From NCBI RefSeq assembly GCF_003693445.1, contig NZ_RFAR01000004.1, positions 62,001-126,000 on the forward strand: a stretch of DNA of 64,000 bases, in the 5' to 3' direction. The notes beneath the pieces were generated by a model. The model searched no databases. It was not told where the DNA came from and was given only the letters and a program-made list of their open reading frames with translations. The stretch is from Aquitalea palustris (lineage in GTDB: Bacteria > Pseudomonadota > Gammaproteobacteria > Burkholderiales > Chromobacteriaceae). The translations under genes and the position numbers were made by a program. Below are positions 35,771 through 45,075 of the stretch, piece after piece. Numbering within the stretch: position 1 is the stretch's first letter; each line of letters begins with the position of its first letter.

Positions 35771-37096
35771 TCAGCGCAACAGCTCGGTATCGTGCTGTGC
35801 ATCCTGCCCCTTGTTCAGCGATGCCTTCAGCCGGCGCATGCTGAACCACACGGTCAGCGCCACCAGCGGAATGGCCAGCCCGGTCAGCAGTTCCACATTC
35901 AGATGCAGGCCGGCCGCCTCCACTGCCGCCAGCAGGTGGTGCAACAGGCTCACCATATAGTAGGTCAGCACGCCAACCGACAAGCCTTCCACGGTTTCCT
36001 GCAGGCGCAGCTGCAGGGCGGCCCGGCGGTCCATGCTGGCCAGCAAGGCGCGGTTCTGTTCTTCATGCAGCACTTCCACCCGGGTACGCAGCAAGGCGGT
36101 GGTGCGCTGCAGGCGGGCGGTGATGCGGTCCTGGCGGCGGGCTACGGTTTCGCAGGTATTCATCGCCGGGGACAGCCGCCGTTCCATGAACTCGCGGAAG
36201 GGCTGCATGCCGGAGATGCGCTGTTCGCGCAATTCGCCGATGCGTGCTTCCACCAGCCGGTAATAGGCGTGGGCTGCCGAGAAGCGGTACTGGCTTTCCG
36301 CAATCAGCTGTTCCACCCGCGTGGCCAGTGCCGTCAGCTGCGACAGCAATTGCGCATCCGAGCCATTGCCTTCGGCGGCGGCCATGCGTTCGGTAATGGC
36401 GCGCAGCTCGATGCCCAGATTGTCCAGATCGCGCATCTGCTTCTTGGCAATGGGCAGGGCCAGCAGGGTGAGCATGCGATAGGTTTCCAGTTCGAACAGC
36501 CGCTGCAGCATGCGGCCGGACTGACTGGCGCCCATGGCGCGGTCCACCACCACATAGCGCGAGAAGCCTTCTGCCAGCCGGGCGTCGGGATGCAGGCGCA
36601 AGTCGGTATAGGCCGCGCCGTTGCCATCGCCGATTTCCGCGCCGATCAGCTCGCGTCCGCCAAACCAGCGGCTCGACATCTCGGCCAGCTCGGTTTCGCG
36701 CTCGGAGGGCAGCAGTACCGCGTGCAGTGCCACCAGCACCACGCCGGGCAGGTCGCGCAGCCAGGCGGCGGGGATGCGGTCGAGCGCGGTGCGCTCGAAC
36801 GGGTCGGCGCAGTCGCCACCGACAATAAAGGTGTAGCGGGCAAATTCGGTATGCAGCGACCAGCGCACGGTCAAATCGCCGGCACTGGCCGAGTAATAAG
36901 CCTGATCGGTCAGGGGAGCGGGCAGGCCGATGCGCTCGGCCAGGTCGGCCAGTGCGGCACGCTGTGGCACATCGTCGAAATCGTAATACAGGCTGAGCGA
37001 GGTCAGCCGGGCCGGGGAGGGGATGGCGGCATAGGGCCGCGCATGGGCTTCCTCGTTCAGTTCACGGCGCAGGTGGTGCGGAGTGAGAGTCGTCAT
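35771..37096 (-). CDS. DUF3422 family membrane protein
   Basis: Protein of 441 residues of unknown function, widespread in proteobacteria. The start MTTLTPHHLRRELNEEAHARPY is the family's conserved opening (HxLR-x-LNxExHARP). A long soluble domain follows, with a coiled-coil rich middle (about 220-370), and two membrane segments close to the C-terminus (VGVLTYYMVSLLHHLL and LLTGLAIPLVALTVWF). Topology suggests a big cytoplasmic domain anchored by a hairpin. A stand-alone gene, with no informative neighbours. Confidence 0.9.
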   Translation of the reverse strand: MTTLTPHHLRRELNEEAHARPYAAIPSPARLTSLSLYYDFDDVPQRAALADLAERIGLPAPLTDQAYYSASAGDLTVRWSLHTEFARYTFIVGGDCADPFERTALDRIPAAWLRDLPGVVLVALHAVLLPSERETELAEMSSRWFGGRELIGAEIGDGNGAAYTDLRLHPDARLAEGFSRYVVVDRAMGASQSGRMLQRLFELETYRMLTLLALPIAKKQMRDLDNLGIELRAITERMAAAEGNGSDAQLLSQLTALATRVEQLIAESQYRFSAAHAYYRLVEARIGELREQRISGMQPFREFMERRLSPAMNTCETVARRQDRITARLQRTTALLRTRVEVLHEEQNRALLASMDRRAALQLRLQETVEGLSVGVLTYYMVSLLHHLLAAVEAAGLHLNVELLTGLAIPLVALTVWFSMRRLKASLNKGQDAQHDTELLR

Positions 37097-37437
37097 CGGT
37101 GGGTCCTGAAAGGTAAACGGTTTCAGTGCTGAGGAGGCCGCCGGACCCGTCAGGACTCAAACCGCTCGAGCGCATCAGCATACCCGATACGCCCTTGGCC
37201 ACACCATGCAATTACCGCACCAGTCCGTCCAGCCCTTGCTGAATACCATTCAGCTGTGGTCTGCGCTCTGCCTTGCTGTCAGCAGTGGGTGGGCCTGAGT
37301 GTCCGGAATGGAAAGCCGCTTGTCAGTACGGGAAAGCCGAATAGTATTTTTTGGTATAAATGTATCTCGCAATATTATTAATGGGAATAAAGCGGCTGGG
37401 TTAGCATGATGTCAGTTCAATCTTCCCGGAGTCCATC
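37097..37437. other. Gap upstream of the sulfate transport operon
   Basis: No gene seen. The last 100 bases are AT-rich and carry the probable promoter described separately. The left part shows nothing I can name. Confidence 0.5.
37351..37378 (+). promoter_or_regulatory. Candidate promoter of sbp-cysTWA
   Basis: TTGGTA at 37351-37356 and TATTAT at 37373-37378 are 16 bases apart, four and five of six consensus bases. A start near 37385 would leave a leader of about 50 bases. Sulfate genes are usually CysB-activated, but I cannot delimit a CysB site. Confidence 0.4.
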
Positions 37438-38430
37438 ATGAAATTGCGCACTTTGTTCGGCCTGGTGGCCGCGGTACTGTCCGCCCATGCGCTGGCAGAT
37501 GTCACTTTGCTGAATGTTTCTTACGACGTGATGCGCGATTTCTACAAGGACTACAACCCGGTCTTCCAGAAAGCCTACAAGGCCCGGACCGGCGAAACCG
37601 TCAGCATCCAGCAGTCGCATGGCGGTTCCAGCAAGCAGGCCTTGTCGGTGGCCAATGGTCTGGCGGCCGACGTGATCACCATGAATCAGGCGTCGGATAT
37701 CGACCTGCTGGCCACCCGTGGGCTGATTCCGGCCAACTGGGCCAGCCGTCTGCCCAATGCCTCGGTGCCGTTCACTTCCCCCACGGTGTTCCTGGTGCGC
37801 AAGGGCAATCCGCACAAGCTGCGCGACTGGAGCGACCTGGCCAAGCCGGGGGTGCAGGTGATCATTCCCAATCCGAAAACCTCGGGCAATGGCCGCTACA
37901 GCTATCTGGCCGCCTGGGGTTACGGCCTGAAACAGCCGGGTGGCAGCGAAGCCAAGGCGCGTGCGCTGGTGGCCGGCATCTTCAAGAATGTGCCGGTGCT
38001 GGATGGTGGTGGCCGCGCCGCCACCACTACCTTCATGCAGCGCCAGATCGGCGATGTGCTGGTGACCTTCGAGAACGAGGCCGAGCTGATCGCCCGCGAG
38101 TTTGGCCGTGGCAGCTTTGAAATCGTCTATCCGCCGCTATCGGTGCTGGCGGAAAACCCAGTGGCCATCGTCGACAAGGTGGTGGACAAAAAAGGCAGCC
38201 GCAAGCAGGCCGAGGACTATCTGCGCTTCCTGTGGAGTAGCGAAGGCCAGACCATTGCCGCACAAAACTACCTGCGTCCGCAGGACAAGGCGGTGGCACA
38301 GAAATTCGATGCCCAGTTTCCTTATGTGAAGACCTTCACCGTGCAGAGCGTGTTCGGGTCGTGGGCGGCGGTGAACAAGAAGCACTTCGCCGATGGCGGC
38401 GTGTTCGATCAGATCTATAGCAAGCGTTAA
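37438..38430 (+). CDS. sbp: Sulfate ABC transporter substrate-binding protein
   Basis: Periplasmic sulfate/thiosulfate receptor of 330 residues. Signal peptide MKLRTLFGLVAAVLSAHALA is followed by DVTLLNVSYDVMRDFYKDYN. Ligand-side blocks QQSHGGSSKQA and the NPKTSGNGRYSYLAAWGY stretch are family markers. CCGGAG lies before the ATG. It leads a tight four-gene operon with cysT, cysW and cysA, feeding sulfate to cysteine synthesis. Confidence 0.96.
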   Translation: MKLRTLFGLVAAVLSAHALADVTLLNVSYDVMRDFYKDYNPVFQKAYKARTGETVSIQQSHGGSSKQALSVANGLAADVITMNQASDIDLLATRGLIPANWASRLPNASVPFTSPTVFLVRKGNPHKLRDWSDLAKPGVQVIIPNPKTSGNGRYSYLAAWGYGLKQPGGSEAKARALVAGIFKNVPVLDGGGRAATTTFMQRQIGDVLVTFENEAELIAREFGRGSFEIVYPPLSVLAENPVAIVDKVVDKKGSRKQAEDYLRFLWSSEGQTIAAQNYLRPQDKAVAQKFDAQFPYVKTFTVQSVFGSWAAVNKKHFADGGVFDQIYSKR

Positions 38431-38441
38431 GCGGAGCCAGC

Positions 38442-39284
38442 GTGAGCAATATCCTCAATCTGCGCCATAGCGTGCTGCCCGGTTTCCGGCTCAGCTTTGG
38501 CATTACCCTGTTCTGGCTGGCGCTGATCGTGCTGCTGCCGTTTGCTGCCCTGGTGTATTCCACCATGGGCATGGGCTGGGATGGCTTCCTGGCAGCGGTG
38601 GGCAGCGAGCGCGTGATGGCTTCCATCCGCCTGTCTTTTGCCACCGCCGGGCTGTCCGCCCTGATCAATCTGGTGTTCGGCTTCCTGGTGGCCTGGGTGC
38701 TGGTGCGCTATCCCTTTCCCGGCAAACGGCTGGTGGATGCATTGGTGGATCTGCCCTTTGCCCTGCCCACGGCGGTGGCCGGCATTGCGCTGACCACGCT
38801 GTATGCCCCCAATGGCTGGATCGGCCAGTTTCTGGTGCCGCTGGGCATCAAGGTGTCGTTCACCCCCTTGGGCATCATCGTGGCGCTGACCTTTATCGGC
38901 CTGCCCTTCGTGGTGCGTACGGTGCAGCCGGTGCTGGAAGACCTGGAAAAAGAGCTGGAAGAAGCCGCCACCTGCCTGGGTGCCAGCCGCTGGGACATTT
39001 TCCGCCGGGTGATCTTTCCGGCCACGCTGCCCTCGCTGATTACCGGCGGCACCATGGCCTTTGCCCGTGCGACCGGCGAATACGGCTCGGTCATCTTCAT
39101 TGCCGGCAATATTCCGCTGGTGTCGGAAATCGCCCCGCTGATCATCGTCTCCAAGCTGGATCAGTTCGACCAGCAAGGTGCCACTGCGGTGGCGCTGGTG
39201 ATGCTGGGCATTTCCTTTGTCTTCCTGTTGTTGATCAACCTGATCCAGTGGTGGGCTGCACGCCGCCACGGGGCCGGACGCTAA
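38442..39284 (+). CDS. cysT: Sulfate ABC transporter permease CysT (CysU)
   Basis: Inner-membrane permease of 280 residues forming the channel with CysW. It begins at a GTG behind GCGGAGCCAGC. Typical CysT pieces are LPGFRLSFGITLFWL, LPFALPTAVAGIALTTLY and the ATPase-docking loop EEAATCLGASRWDIFRRVI. GEYGSVIFIAGN is a further family block. It starts 11 bases after sbp. Confidence 0.95.
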   Translation: MSNILNLRHSVLPGFRLSFGITLFWLALIVLLPFAALVYSTMGMGWDGFLAAVGSERVMASIRLSFATAGLSALINLVFGFLVAWVLVRYPFPGKRLVDALVDLPFALPTAVAGIALTTLYAPNGWIGQFLVPLGIKVSFTPLGIIVALTFIGLPFVVRTVQPVLEDLEKELEEAATCLGASRWDIFRRVIFPATLPSLITGGTMAFARATGEYGSVIFIAGNIPLVSEIAPLIIVSKLDQFDQQGATAVALVMLGISFVFLLLINLIQWWAARRHGAGR

Positions 39285-39296
39285 GCGGGGTGCTGC

Positions 39297-40169
39297 ATGG
39301 CTAATCTGACTACCGAAAGCCGCCCGGTGCGTTATGCGCTGACTGCCGTGGCGCTGCTGTTTTTGTTCCTGTTTCTGTTGCTGCCACTGATAGGCGTGTT
39401 CTGGGAAGCGCTGCACAAGGGCTGGCAGCTGTACCTGACCGCGCTGGTGGAGCCGGAGGCCTGGTCGGCCATCAAGCTGACGCTGATTTCCGCCGCCATC
39501 GCCGTACCGCTCAACCTGGTGTTCGGTGTATCCGCCGCCTGGGCGATTGCGCGCTTTGATTTTCGTGGCAAAAGCCTGCTCACTACGCTGATTGACCTGC
39601 CGTTCGCGGTGTCGCCAGTGGTGGCCGGGCTGATGTTCATCCTGCTGTTCGGTGCCAATACCGCTGTGGGCGGCTGGCTGCAGGACCACGGCCTGCAGGT
39701 GATCTTTGCCGTGCCGGGCATCGTGCTGGCCACGGTATTTGTCACCTTCCCCTTTGTCGCGCGTGAGCTGATTCCGCTGATGCAGTCGCAAGGCGCGGAT
39801 GAAGAGCAGGCTGCCATTGTATTGGGTGCCAGCGGCTGGCAGACCTTCCGCAAGGTGACGCTGCCCAATATCAAGTGGGGGCTGCTGTACGGGGTGATTC
39901 TGACCAATGCCCGTGCCATGGGCGAGTTTGGCGCAGTCAGCGTGGTATCCGGCCATATCCGTGGTGAAACCAACACCATCCCGCTGCATGTGGAGATTTT
40001 GTACAACGAGTACAACTTTGTCGGCGCTTTTGCCTGCGCCTCGCTGCTGGCCTTGCTGGCCTTGGTGACCCTGCTGGTCAAATCGCTGGTGGAGTGGCGG
40101 CTGCATCGTCAGCAGCAGGCCTCCACCCTGCGTACCGCCGAAGCCCGTCTGCAAGCCGCACAACCGTAA
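39297..40169 (+). CDS. cysW: Sulfate ABC transporter permease CysW
   Basis: Second permease, 290 residues, six membrane segments. Markers: [19 protein letters not shown], the docking loop [22 protein letters not shown] and [19 protein letters not shown], seen here as [15 protein letters not shown]. The start lies 12 bases after cysT. The C-terminal tail is a charged helix facing the cytoplasm. The 45-base gap to cysA holds a small GC-rich hairpin. Confidence 0.95.
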   Translation: MANLTTESRPVRYALTAVALLFLFLFLLLPLIGVFWEALHKGWQLYLTALVEPEAWSAIKLTLISAAIAVPLNLVFGVSAAWAIARFDFRGKSLLTTLIDLPFAVSPVVAGLMFILLFGANTAVGGWLQDHGLQVIFAVPGIVLATVFVTFPFVARELIPLMQSQGADEEQAAIVLGASGWQTFRKVTLPNIKWGLLYGVILTNARAMGEFGAVSVVSGHIRGETNTIPLHVEILYNEYNFVGAFACASLLALLALVTLLVKSLVEWRLHRQQQASTLRTAEARLQAAQP

Positions 40170-40214
40170 ACGATCTGGTGGACCGCTGCCGCTGGCGGCG
40201 GTCGGAGAACAAGC

Positions 40215-41297
40215 ATGAGCATTGAAATCCGCAATATCCGCAAGCAGTTTGGCCAATTCACCGCGCTGGACAATGTCAGCCTCGATATCGCTGCCGGCGA
40301 GTTGCTGGCCTTGTTGGGGCCGTCCGGCTGCGGCAAGACCACCTTGCTGCGCATCATTGCCGGCCTGGAAAAACCGGATGCCGGCCAGGTGCTGTTCGGC
40401 GGTGCCGACGCCACCCACACCCATGTGGCCGAGCGCCAGGTGGGTTTCGTGTTCCAGCACTACGCGCTGTTCCGCCACATGACGGTATTCGACAACGTGG
40501 CTTTTGGCCTGTCGGTGAAGCCGCGCCGTGAACGCCCCTCGGCCGAAGAGATTCGCGAACGGGTGATGAAACTGCTGAAAATGGTGCAGCTGGACTGGCT
40601 GGCCGATGCCTATCCCGGCCAGTTGTCCGGTGGCCAGCGCCAGCGTATCGCCCTGGCCCGTTCGCTGGCGGTGGAGCCCAAGGTGCTGTTGCTGGATGAA
40701 CCCTTCGGCGCGCTGGATGCCAAGGTGCGCAAAGACCTGCGCCGCTGGCTGCGCGAGCTGCACAACGATATGCACATCACCAGCGTGTTCGTCACCCACG
40801 ATCAGGAAGAGGCGCTGGAAGTATCCGACCGCGTGGTGGTGATGGATCATGGCCATATCGAGCAGGTGGGCCGCCCGGATGATATCTACGAACATCCGGC
40901 CACGCCCTTTGTCACCCAGTTCCTTGGCGATGTGAACCTGTTCCACGGCCGGGTGGATGCCGGCCAGCTCACCATCGGTAGTTATGAACAGGCGCTGGGG
41001 CAGCATCAGGACGCGGACGGCGACGCTGCCGTGGCCTATGTCCGCCCGCACGATCTGGACCTCACCCTGCAAGCCGATGGCGCGCTGGCGCAAGGCCGGG
41101 TCGAGCATATCCATGCGGTGGGCCCGGTGGTGCGGGTGGAGCTGCAACAGGCCGATGGCCAGACCATCGAGGCAGCGGTCAGCAAGGAGCGCTTCCGTGC
41201 GCTGGGTATCGTGCCGGGCGACACTGTCTATGTCACCCCGCGCAAGCTGGCGGTGTTCCTGAAAGATGCCGCCGGGCAGCAGGATTATGTGATCTGA
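40215..41297 (+). CDS. cysA: Sulfate/thiosulfate ABC transporter ATP-binding protein CysA
   Basis: ATPase of 360 residues. Walker [11 protein letters not shown]-loop [12 protein letters not shown], signature [16 protein letters not shown], Walker [12 protein letters not shown], switch VTHDQEEAL. The last 120 residues form a TOBE-like regulatory domain ([11 protein letters not shown]) as in other CysA and MalK-type ATPases. It ends the operon, with a long terminator 18 bases beyond the stop. Confidence 0.96.
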   Translation: MSIEIRNIRKQFGQFTALDNVSLDIAAGELLALLGPSGCGKTTLLRIIAGLEKPDAGQVLFGGADATHTHVAERQVGFVFQHYALFRHMTVFDNVAFGLSVKPRRERPSAEEIRERVMKLLKMVQLDWLADAYPGQLSGGQRQRIALARSLAVEPKVLLLDEPFGALDAKVRKDLRRWLRELHNDMHITSVFVTHDQEEALEVSDRVVVMDHGHIEQVGRPDDIYEHPATPFVTQFLGDVNLFHGRVDAGQLTIGSYEQALGQHQDADGDAAVAYVRPHDLDLTLQADGALAQGRVEHIHAVGPVVRVELQQADGQTIEAAVSKERFRALGIVPGDTVYVTPRKLAVFLKDAAGQQDYVI

Positions 41298-41314
41298 GTG
41301 CCAAGCCAGCCGCA

Positions 41315-41344
41315 GACAAAAGCCGCCCGAGGGCGGCTTTTGTC
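41315..41344. terminator. Terminator between cysA and the phosphate transporter gene
   Basis: GACAAAAGCCGCCC pairs perfectly with GGGCGGCTTTTGTC over 14 bases around GA. A and T tracts lie on both arms, so it can act on both convergent transcripts. Confidence 0.9.
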
Positions 41345-41394
41345 ATCAGGGCCTGTGAACACGATGGGCGTGCGGCACCGGCCCTGTGCGGCAG

Positions 41395-43005
41395 TCAGAC
41401 AAACAGCTTGCTGAACAGCCAGTACAGGCTGGCCGACAGCGCAATGGCCACCGGCAGGGTCAATACCCAGGCCATCAGCAGATTGCGGATGGTATCGATT
41501 TGCAGGCCGGAGCGGTTGGCTGCCATGGTGCCGGCCACGCCGGACGACAGCACATGGGTGGTGGAAACCGGCAGGCCGAAGGCATCGGCCGCACCAATGG
41601 TGGTCATCGCCACCAGCTCGGCCGACGCACCCTGGGCATAGGTCAAATGGGTTTTGCCTATCTTCTCGCCCACGGTGACCACGATACGGCGCCAGCCCAC
41701 CATGGTGCCCAGCCCCAGGGCGATGGCCACGGCCACTTTCACCCAGGTCGGGATGAACTTGGTGGAGGCATCCAGCTCGCCCTTGAAGGTTTTCAGATTG
41801 GCCAGCGTAGCCTGATCCAGATGCGCATCCTTGCTCTGCTGCAGCAGACGGATGGATTCGGAAGCCAGATACATGTCATTACGCACATTGCCGACCGAAT
41901 CCTCAGGCACCGAGGCCAGGCTGCCATGTGCTTCGATCTGCTTGCCGATCTGGCCGGTTACCGCGGCCAGCGCCGGCACCACATCGGGCTGCCAGTGCTG
42001 GCTGCGGATATAGCGGGTCAGGATGGCACGCGGTTGCTCTGGCTCCGCCGCCGGCTGCGCATGTTGCAGCGACTGTTGGGTGGCCTGTGCCACCAGTGCG
42101 AACTTGCCCATTTCACTGGCCGGCAAGGCACGGTTCAGCCCATAGGACAGCGGCACGGTGCCCACCAGAATCAGCATGATCAGGCCCATGCCTTTCTGGC
42201 CGTCGTTGGAACCATGGGCAAACGATACCCCGGAACAAGTGAGGACCAGCAGGCTGCGAATCCACCACGGCGGTGCTTCTTTGTTCTTGGGCGCCTCAAA
42301 CAGCTGCGGCTGTTTGACCAGACGCTTGAGCAGTACCAGCAGCAAGGCCGCGCAGAAAAAGCCCACCAGCGGCGACAGCAGCAGCGAATAGCCCACCTTG
42401 CTCACCTGGGTCCAGTCCACCCCGCTGGTGCCGTCGCGGCCATGCATCAGGGCATTGGCAATGCCCACGCCGATGATGGAGCCAATCAGGGTATGCGAGG
42501 AGGAGGCGGGCAGGCCCAGCCACCAGGTGCCCAGATTCCACAGAATGGCGGAAATCAGCAGGGCAAACACCATGGCGAAGCCGGCGCTGGAACCCACTTG
42601 CAGGATCAGTTCCACCGGCAGCAGCGAAATGATGCCGAAGGCCACCGCACCGCTGGAAGTGAGCACCCCGAGAAAGTTGAACAGGCCCGACCACACCACG
42701 GCCACATGCGGTGGCAGGGAGTGGGTGTAAATCACCGTAGCCACGGCATTGGCCGTGTCATGGAAGCCGTTGACGAATTCGAAGCCCAGGGCAATCAGCA
42801 GCGCCAGGATCAGCAGCAGGATGGAAATCCAGCTGCCATGGCGGGCCATGGTGTCATTGACATCGTGAAACAGATTGAGTCCGGCAAACAGCAAGCCACC
42901 GATCAGCAAGGCAACGAACAATAATACGGTGCTGCTGTTGGTGGGGCGGTGCACTGCCGTTGCGGCGGTGCTGCGGCTGAGCGCCACCTCGGAAGACTGG
43001 TCCAT
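41395..43005 (-). CDS. Inorganic phosphate transporter, PiT family
   Basis: Low-affinity phosphate/metal-phosphate symporter of 536 residues in the inner membrane. The two inverted PHO-4 repeats are visible: GFHDTANAVATVIYT with GLPASSSHTLIGSIIG in the first half, and SFAHGSNDGQKGMGL with GLPVSTTHVLSSGVAG in the second. A soluble central stretch (about 340-400) separates them. The ATG at 43005 follows AAGGAGCTTTC; a frame ten codons longer lacks support. No regulator gene is adjacent. Confidence 0.93.
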   Translation of the reverse strand: MDQSSEVALSRSTAATAVHRPTNSSTVLLFVALLIGGLLFAGLNLFHDVNDTMARHGSWISILLLILALLIALGFEFVNGFHDTANAVATVIYTHSLPPHVAVVWSGLFNFLGVLTSSGAVAFGIISLLPVELILQVGSSAGFAMVFALLISAILWNLGTWWLGLPASSSHTLIGSIIGVGIANALMHGRDGTSGVDWTQVSKVGYSLLLSPLVGFFCAALLLVLLKRLVKQPQLFEAPKNKEAPPWWIRSLLVLTCSGVSFAHGSNDGQKGMGLIMLILVGTVPLSYGLNRALPASEMGKFALVAQATQQSLQHAQPAAEPEQPRAILTRYIRSQHWQPDVVPALAAVTGQIGKQIEAHGSLASVPEDSVGNVRNDMYLASESIRLLQQSKDAHLDQATLANLKTFKGELDASTKFIPTWVKVAVAIALGLGTMVGWRRIVVTVGEKIGKTHLTYAQGASAELVAMTTIGAADAFGLPVSTTHVLSSGVAGTMAANRSGLQIDTIRNLLMAWVLTLPVAIALSASLYWLFSKLFV

Positions 43006-43164
43006 GAAAGCTCCTTGAAAATATTCAAGAAGCATTAATACGCGAAGCAGATTGCAGGGGAGTGACAGTAAGCTGTTGTTGATTGATTTAAAACAAAATT
43101 TAATATACGGCGCACACTGCTGGCTGCCTGGGTCAGCCAGACTGTGGCGTCCTTGCCGCAGTGC

Positions 43165-43596
43165 TCAGCGCTGGCGGTGGTGGGCGATGAGCCGGGCCAG
43201 TGCCGCGCTTACCAGCGGATTGCTCACCTGTTGCGCGCCTGCTTCGATCTCTTCCAGTGCCTGCTGGCTGATGCCGATGCGCTTGGGCGGCGGCGGTGGC
43301 GGGTTCAGATGAATGTCTACCTTGATGCGGATCTTGCTGGCGCTGTAGCCGCGCGATTCCAGTGGGGCCAGCAGGCTGTTGCCCATCATGCGTAGCCGGG
43401 CGGCCACGATGCCGTTATGGGCAAACACCACCAGCTCGCCATCGCGGATGCGCACCGCGCGGCAGGCCTCGGCCAGCTGCGGCGGCAACTGGCTGCGAAA
43501 AGCCTGGTCCAGCGCCATCAGCGCATTGGCTTCGCGGGTCAGCTGCGACAGTGTGCTGTCCGTGCGGGCGATATCCTGAAACTGGCGTTCCGACAT
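43165..43596 (-). CDS. dciA: DciA-like replication protein (DUF721)
   Basis: Probable helicase operator DciA, which helps load the replicative helicase DnaB in bacteria lacking DnaC. 143 residues from MSERQFQDIARTDSTLSQL; the DUF721 core is seen in LPPQLAEACRAVRIRDGELVVFAHNGIVAARLRMM, quoted as CRAVRIRDGELVVFAHN, which is a KH-like fold. A proline run and helical tail (KRIGISQQALEEI) follow. In many betaproteobacteria this gene lies next to secA; here about 5 kb separates them. Confidence 0.82.
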   Translation of the reverse strand: MSERQFQDIARTDSTLSQLTREANALMALDQAFRSQLPPQLAEACRAVRIRDGELVVFAHNGIVAARLRMMGNSLLAPLESRGYSASKIRIKVDIHLNPPPPPPKRIGISQQALEEIEAGAQQVSNPLVSAALARLIAHHRQR

Positions 43597-43796
43597 GGTG
43601 GCTCTGACTGGGTTTAATCGGCCATTGTAGCCGATTAACTGGCTCCCCAGCAGAGACGCTGTGCCCGTGCGCACGTCGCTCCCCCTGCCGGGACCGCGGC
43701 GTACTGCTGCCCGCCTGGCGTGCTGGGATGATCTTTCGCAAATGCATCATGCCCAGCTTGCCTTGCCAGCCCGAGTGCACGAAGGCATGCCATATT

Positions 43797-44870
43797 TTAT
43801 TGATAGGAAAAAGTAAATGTAGCGGTGGTCGCTAGTGTGCCGGCCATTATTGCACCAGTGCGAATATAGGAAACCGAAAACGGAAAGCTTTGCTGCCCCG
43901 AGAAGGTACGCAAGAAAAACTGATTTGTGTTGCCACTGCCGACCGCATCAGGTCCATAGTGGACAATATTGCTGTTATAACTGAGTTGCATGCCAAGCCC
44001 CTTGGTGGTGGAGCTGTTGTCAGGCGTCAGAATGCTACCGGTTTGGCTGGTATTATTTTTATCAGTGAAAGTGACGTATAAGTTGGTGGTATTCTGGCAG
44101 GTGGTATTGATATTGAAAGTAGTATTGCCTGCAGTGCTGTTCAGCCAGGGGAGCTGACCCGTATTAATGGTGGGTAAATTGACGGGATTGGGTGATACGG
44201 AGCTGGTGCAGCTGGTATTGATCACATCGGATGGAATGGTAATCAAAGGCAGCTTGCCATAAATGATGCCAGTGCTGGGTGAGAAATAAGCTGCGGAATA
44301 GATTTGATTACTCAGATCCAGCCTGCCACTGCCGACTGGGTGGGATATTTTATAAAACTGCAGATAGAAAGTGGCTGAATAACTGGATACCAGCGAAGAA
44401 CTGCAGCTGAAAAAGTTATTCGGGCTGTAGGGTTCATTGTCATAGCGACCATCCGGCTCTCCTATCCAGCCGGGCGTAGGTGTCATGCACGAATGAGTAC
44501 CATAGCTATCGAATATAGATCCGTCAACGCCAACCGCATAGCCAATGCCCGGGATATTGGTGCTGTATACGCGGCGGCCATTGATGGTGGTGACGTAGTT
44601 ACCCATGGTGTATATGCCGTAAACGTGTGCATTGCCGGCGGGCAGACCGCTGCAATTAAACTGCTTGACCTTGGCCGACATGACCTGACTACCTATGGGA
44701 CTGTTAATCGGCAGGGCATTCAGGTTTTGATTGAAGGATGGCAGGGTAATACTGTTTGCTCCGACGACGGAGCAGGCGGCGTAGGCGTGTACTGAAAGCA
44801 GCAGGGTAAGACATGGCAGGACAAGCAACGTAAAGATTTTACGGTTTAAACTATGAATTAAACGTGGCAT
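43797..44870 (-). CDS. Fimbrial tip adhesin-like protein
   Basis: Exported two-domain pilus adhesin of 357 residues. Signal peptide up to VHAYA. The N-terminal half (about 30-190) is a Ser/Thr/Tyr-rich beta domain with cysteine pairs, the place where FimH-type adhesins bind sugars. The C-terminal half looks like a pilin domain: SSVSPNPVNLPTINTGQLP, FNINTTCQNTTNLYVTFTD and the closing strand TATFTFSYQ that a chaperone would cap. Base composition is clearly lower in GC than the flanks. No chaperone, usher or major subunit gene is near, so assembly must rely on genes elsewhere, or the gene is a remnant. The ribosome site is weak (GGTAAT). Confidence 0.78.
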   Translation of the reverse strand: MPRLIHSLNRKIFTLLVLPCLTLLLSVHAYAACSVVGANSITLPSFNQNLNALPINSPIGSQVMSAKVKQFNCSGLPAGNAHVYGIYTMGNYVTTINGRRVYSTNIPGIGYAVGVDGSIFDSYGTHSCMTPTPGWIGEPDGRYDNEPYSPNNFFSCSSSLVSSYSATFYLQFYKISHPVGSGRLDLSNQIYSAAYFSPSTGIIYGKLPLITIPSDVINTSCTSSVSPNPVNLPTINTGQLPWLNSTAGNTTFNINTTCQNTTNLYVTFTDKNNTSQTGSILTPDNSSTTKGLGMQLSYNSNIVHYGPDAVGSGNTNQFFLRTFSGQQSFPFSVSYIRTGAIMAGTLATTATFTFSYQ

Positions 44871-45011
44871 TTTAAAATTACCATTACAAGTATTGATGAT
44901 AATTTCAAAAGGTAGCGGCTTTGAATGTGGTTTTGCAGTAGGCGTTTTCTTAAAGATGGCTGCGATTTTGTAAGCATGTATCGTAATGACGGTGTTCTGG
45001 CCCAATAGATA

Positions 45012-45039
45012 AAGGCCGACCTGTTGCCAGGCCGGCCTT
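45012..45039 (-). terminator. Terminator after the ABC ATPase gene
   Basis: AAGGCCGGCCTG-GCAA-CAGGTCGGCCTT as read on the minus strand, with one wobble pair, then TTTATC. It follows the ATPase stop by about 40 bases. Confidence 0.7.
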
Positions 45040-45075
45040 GTCCTTACTTTTATGCTAGCTAGTCGAGCTGGCGCT

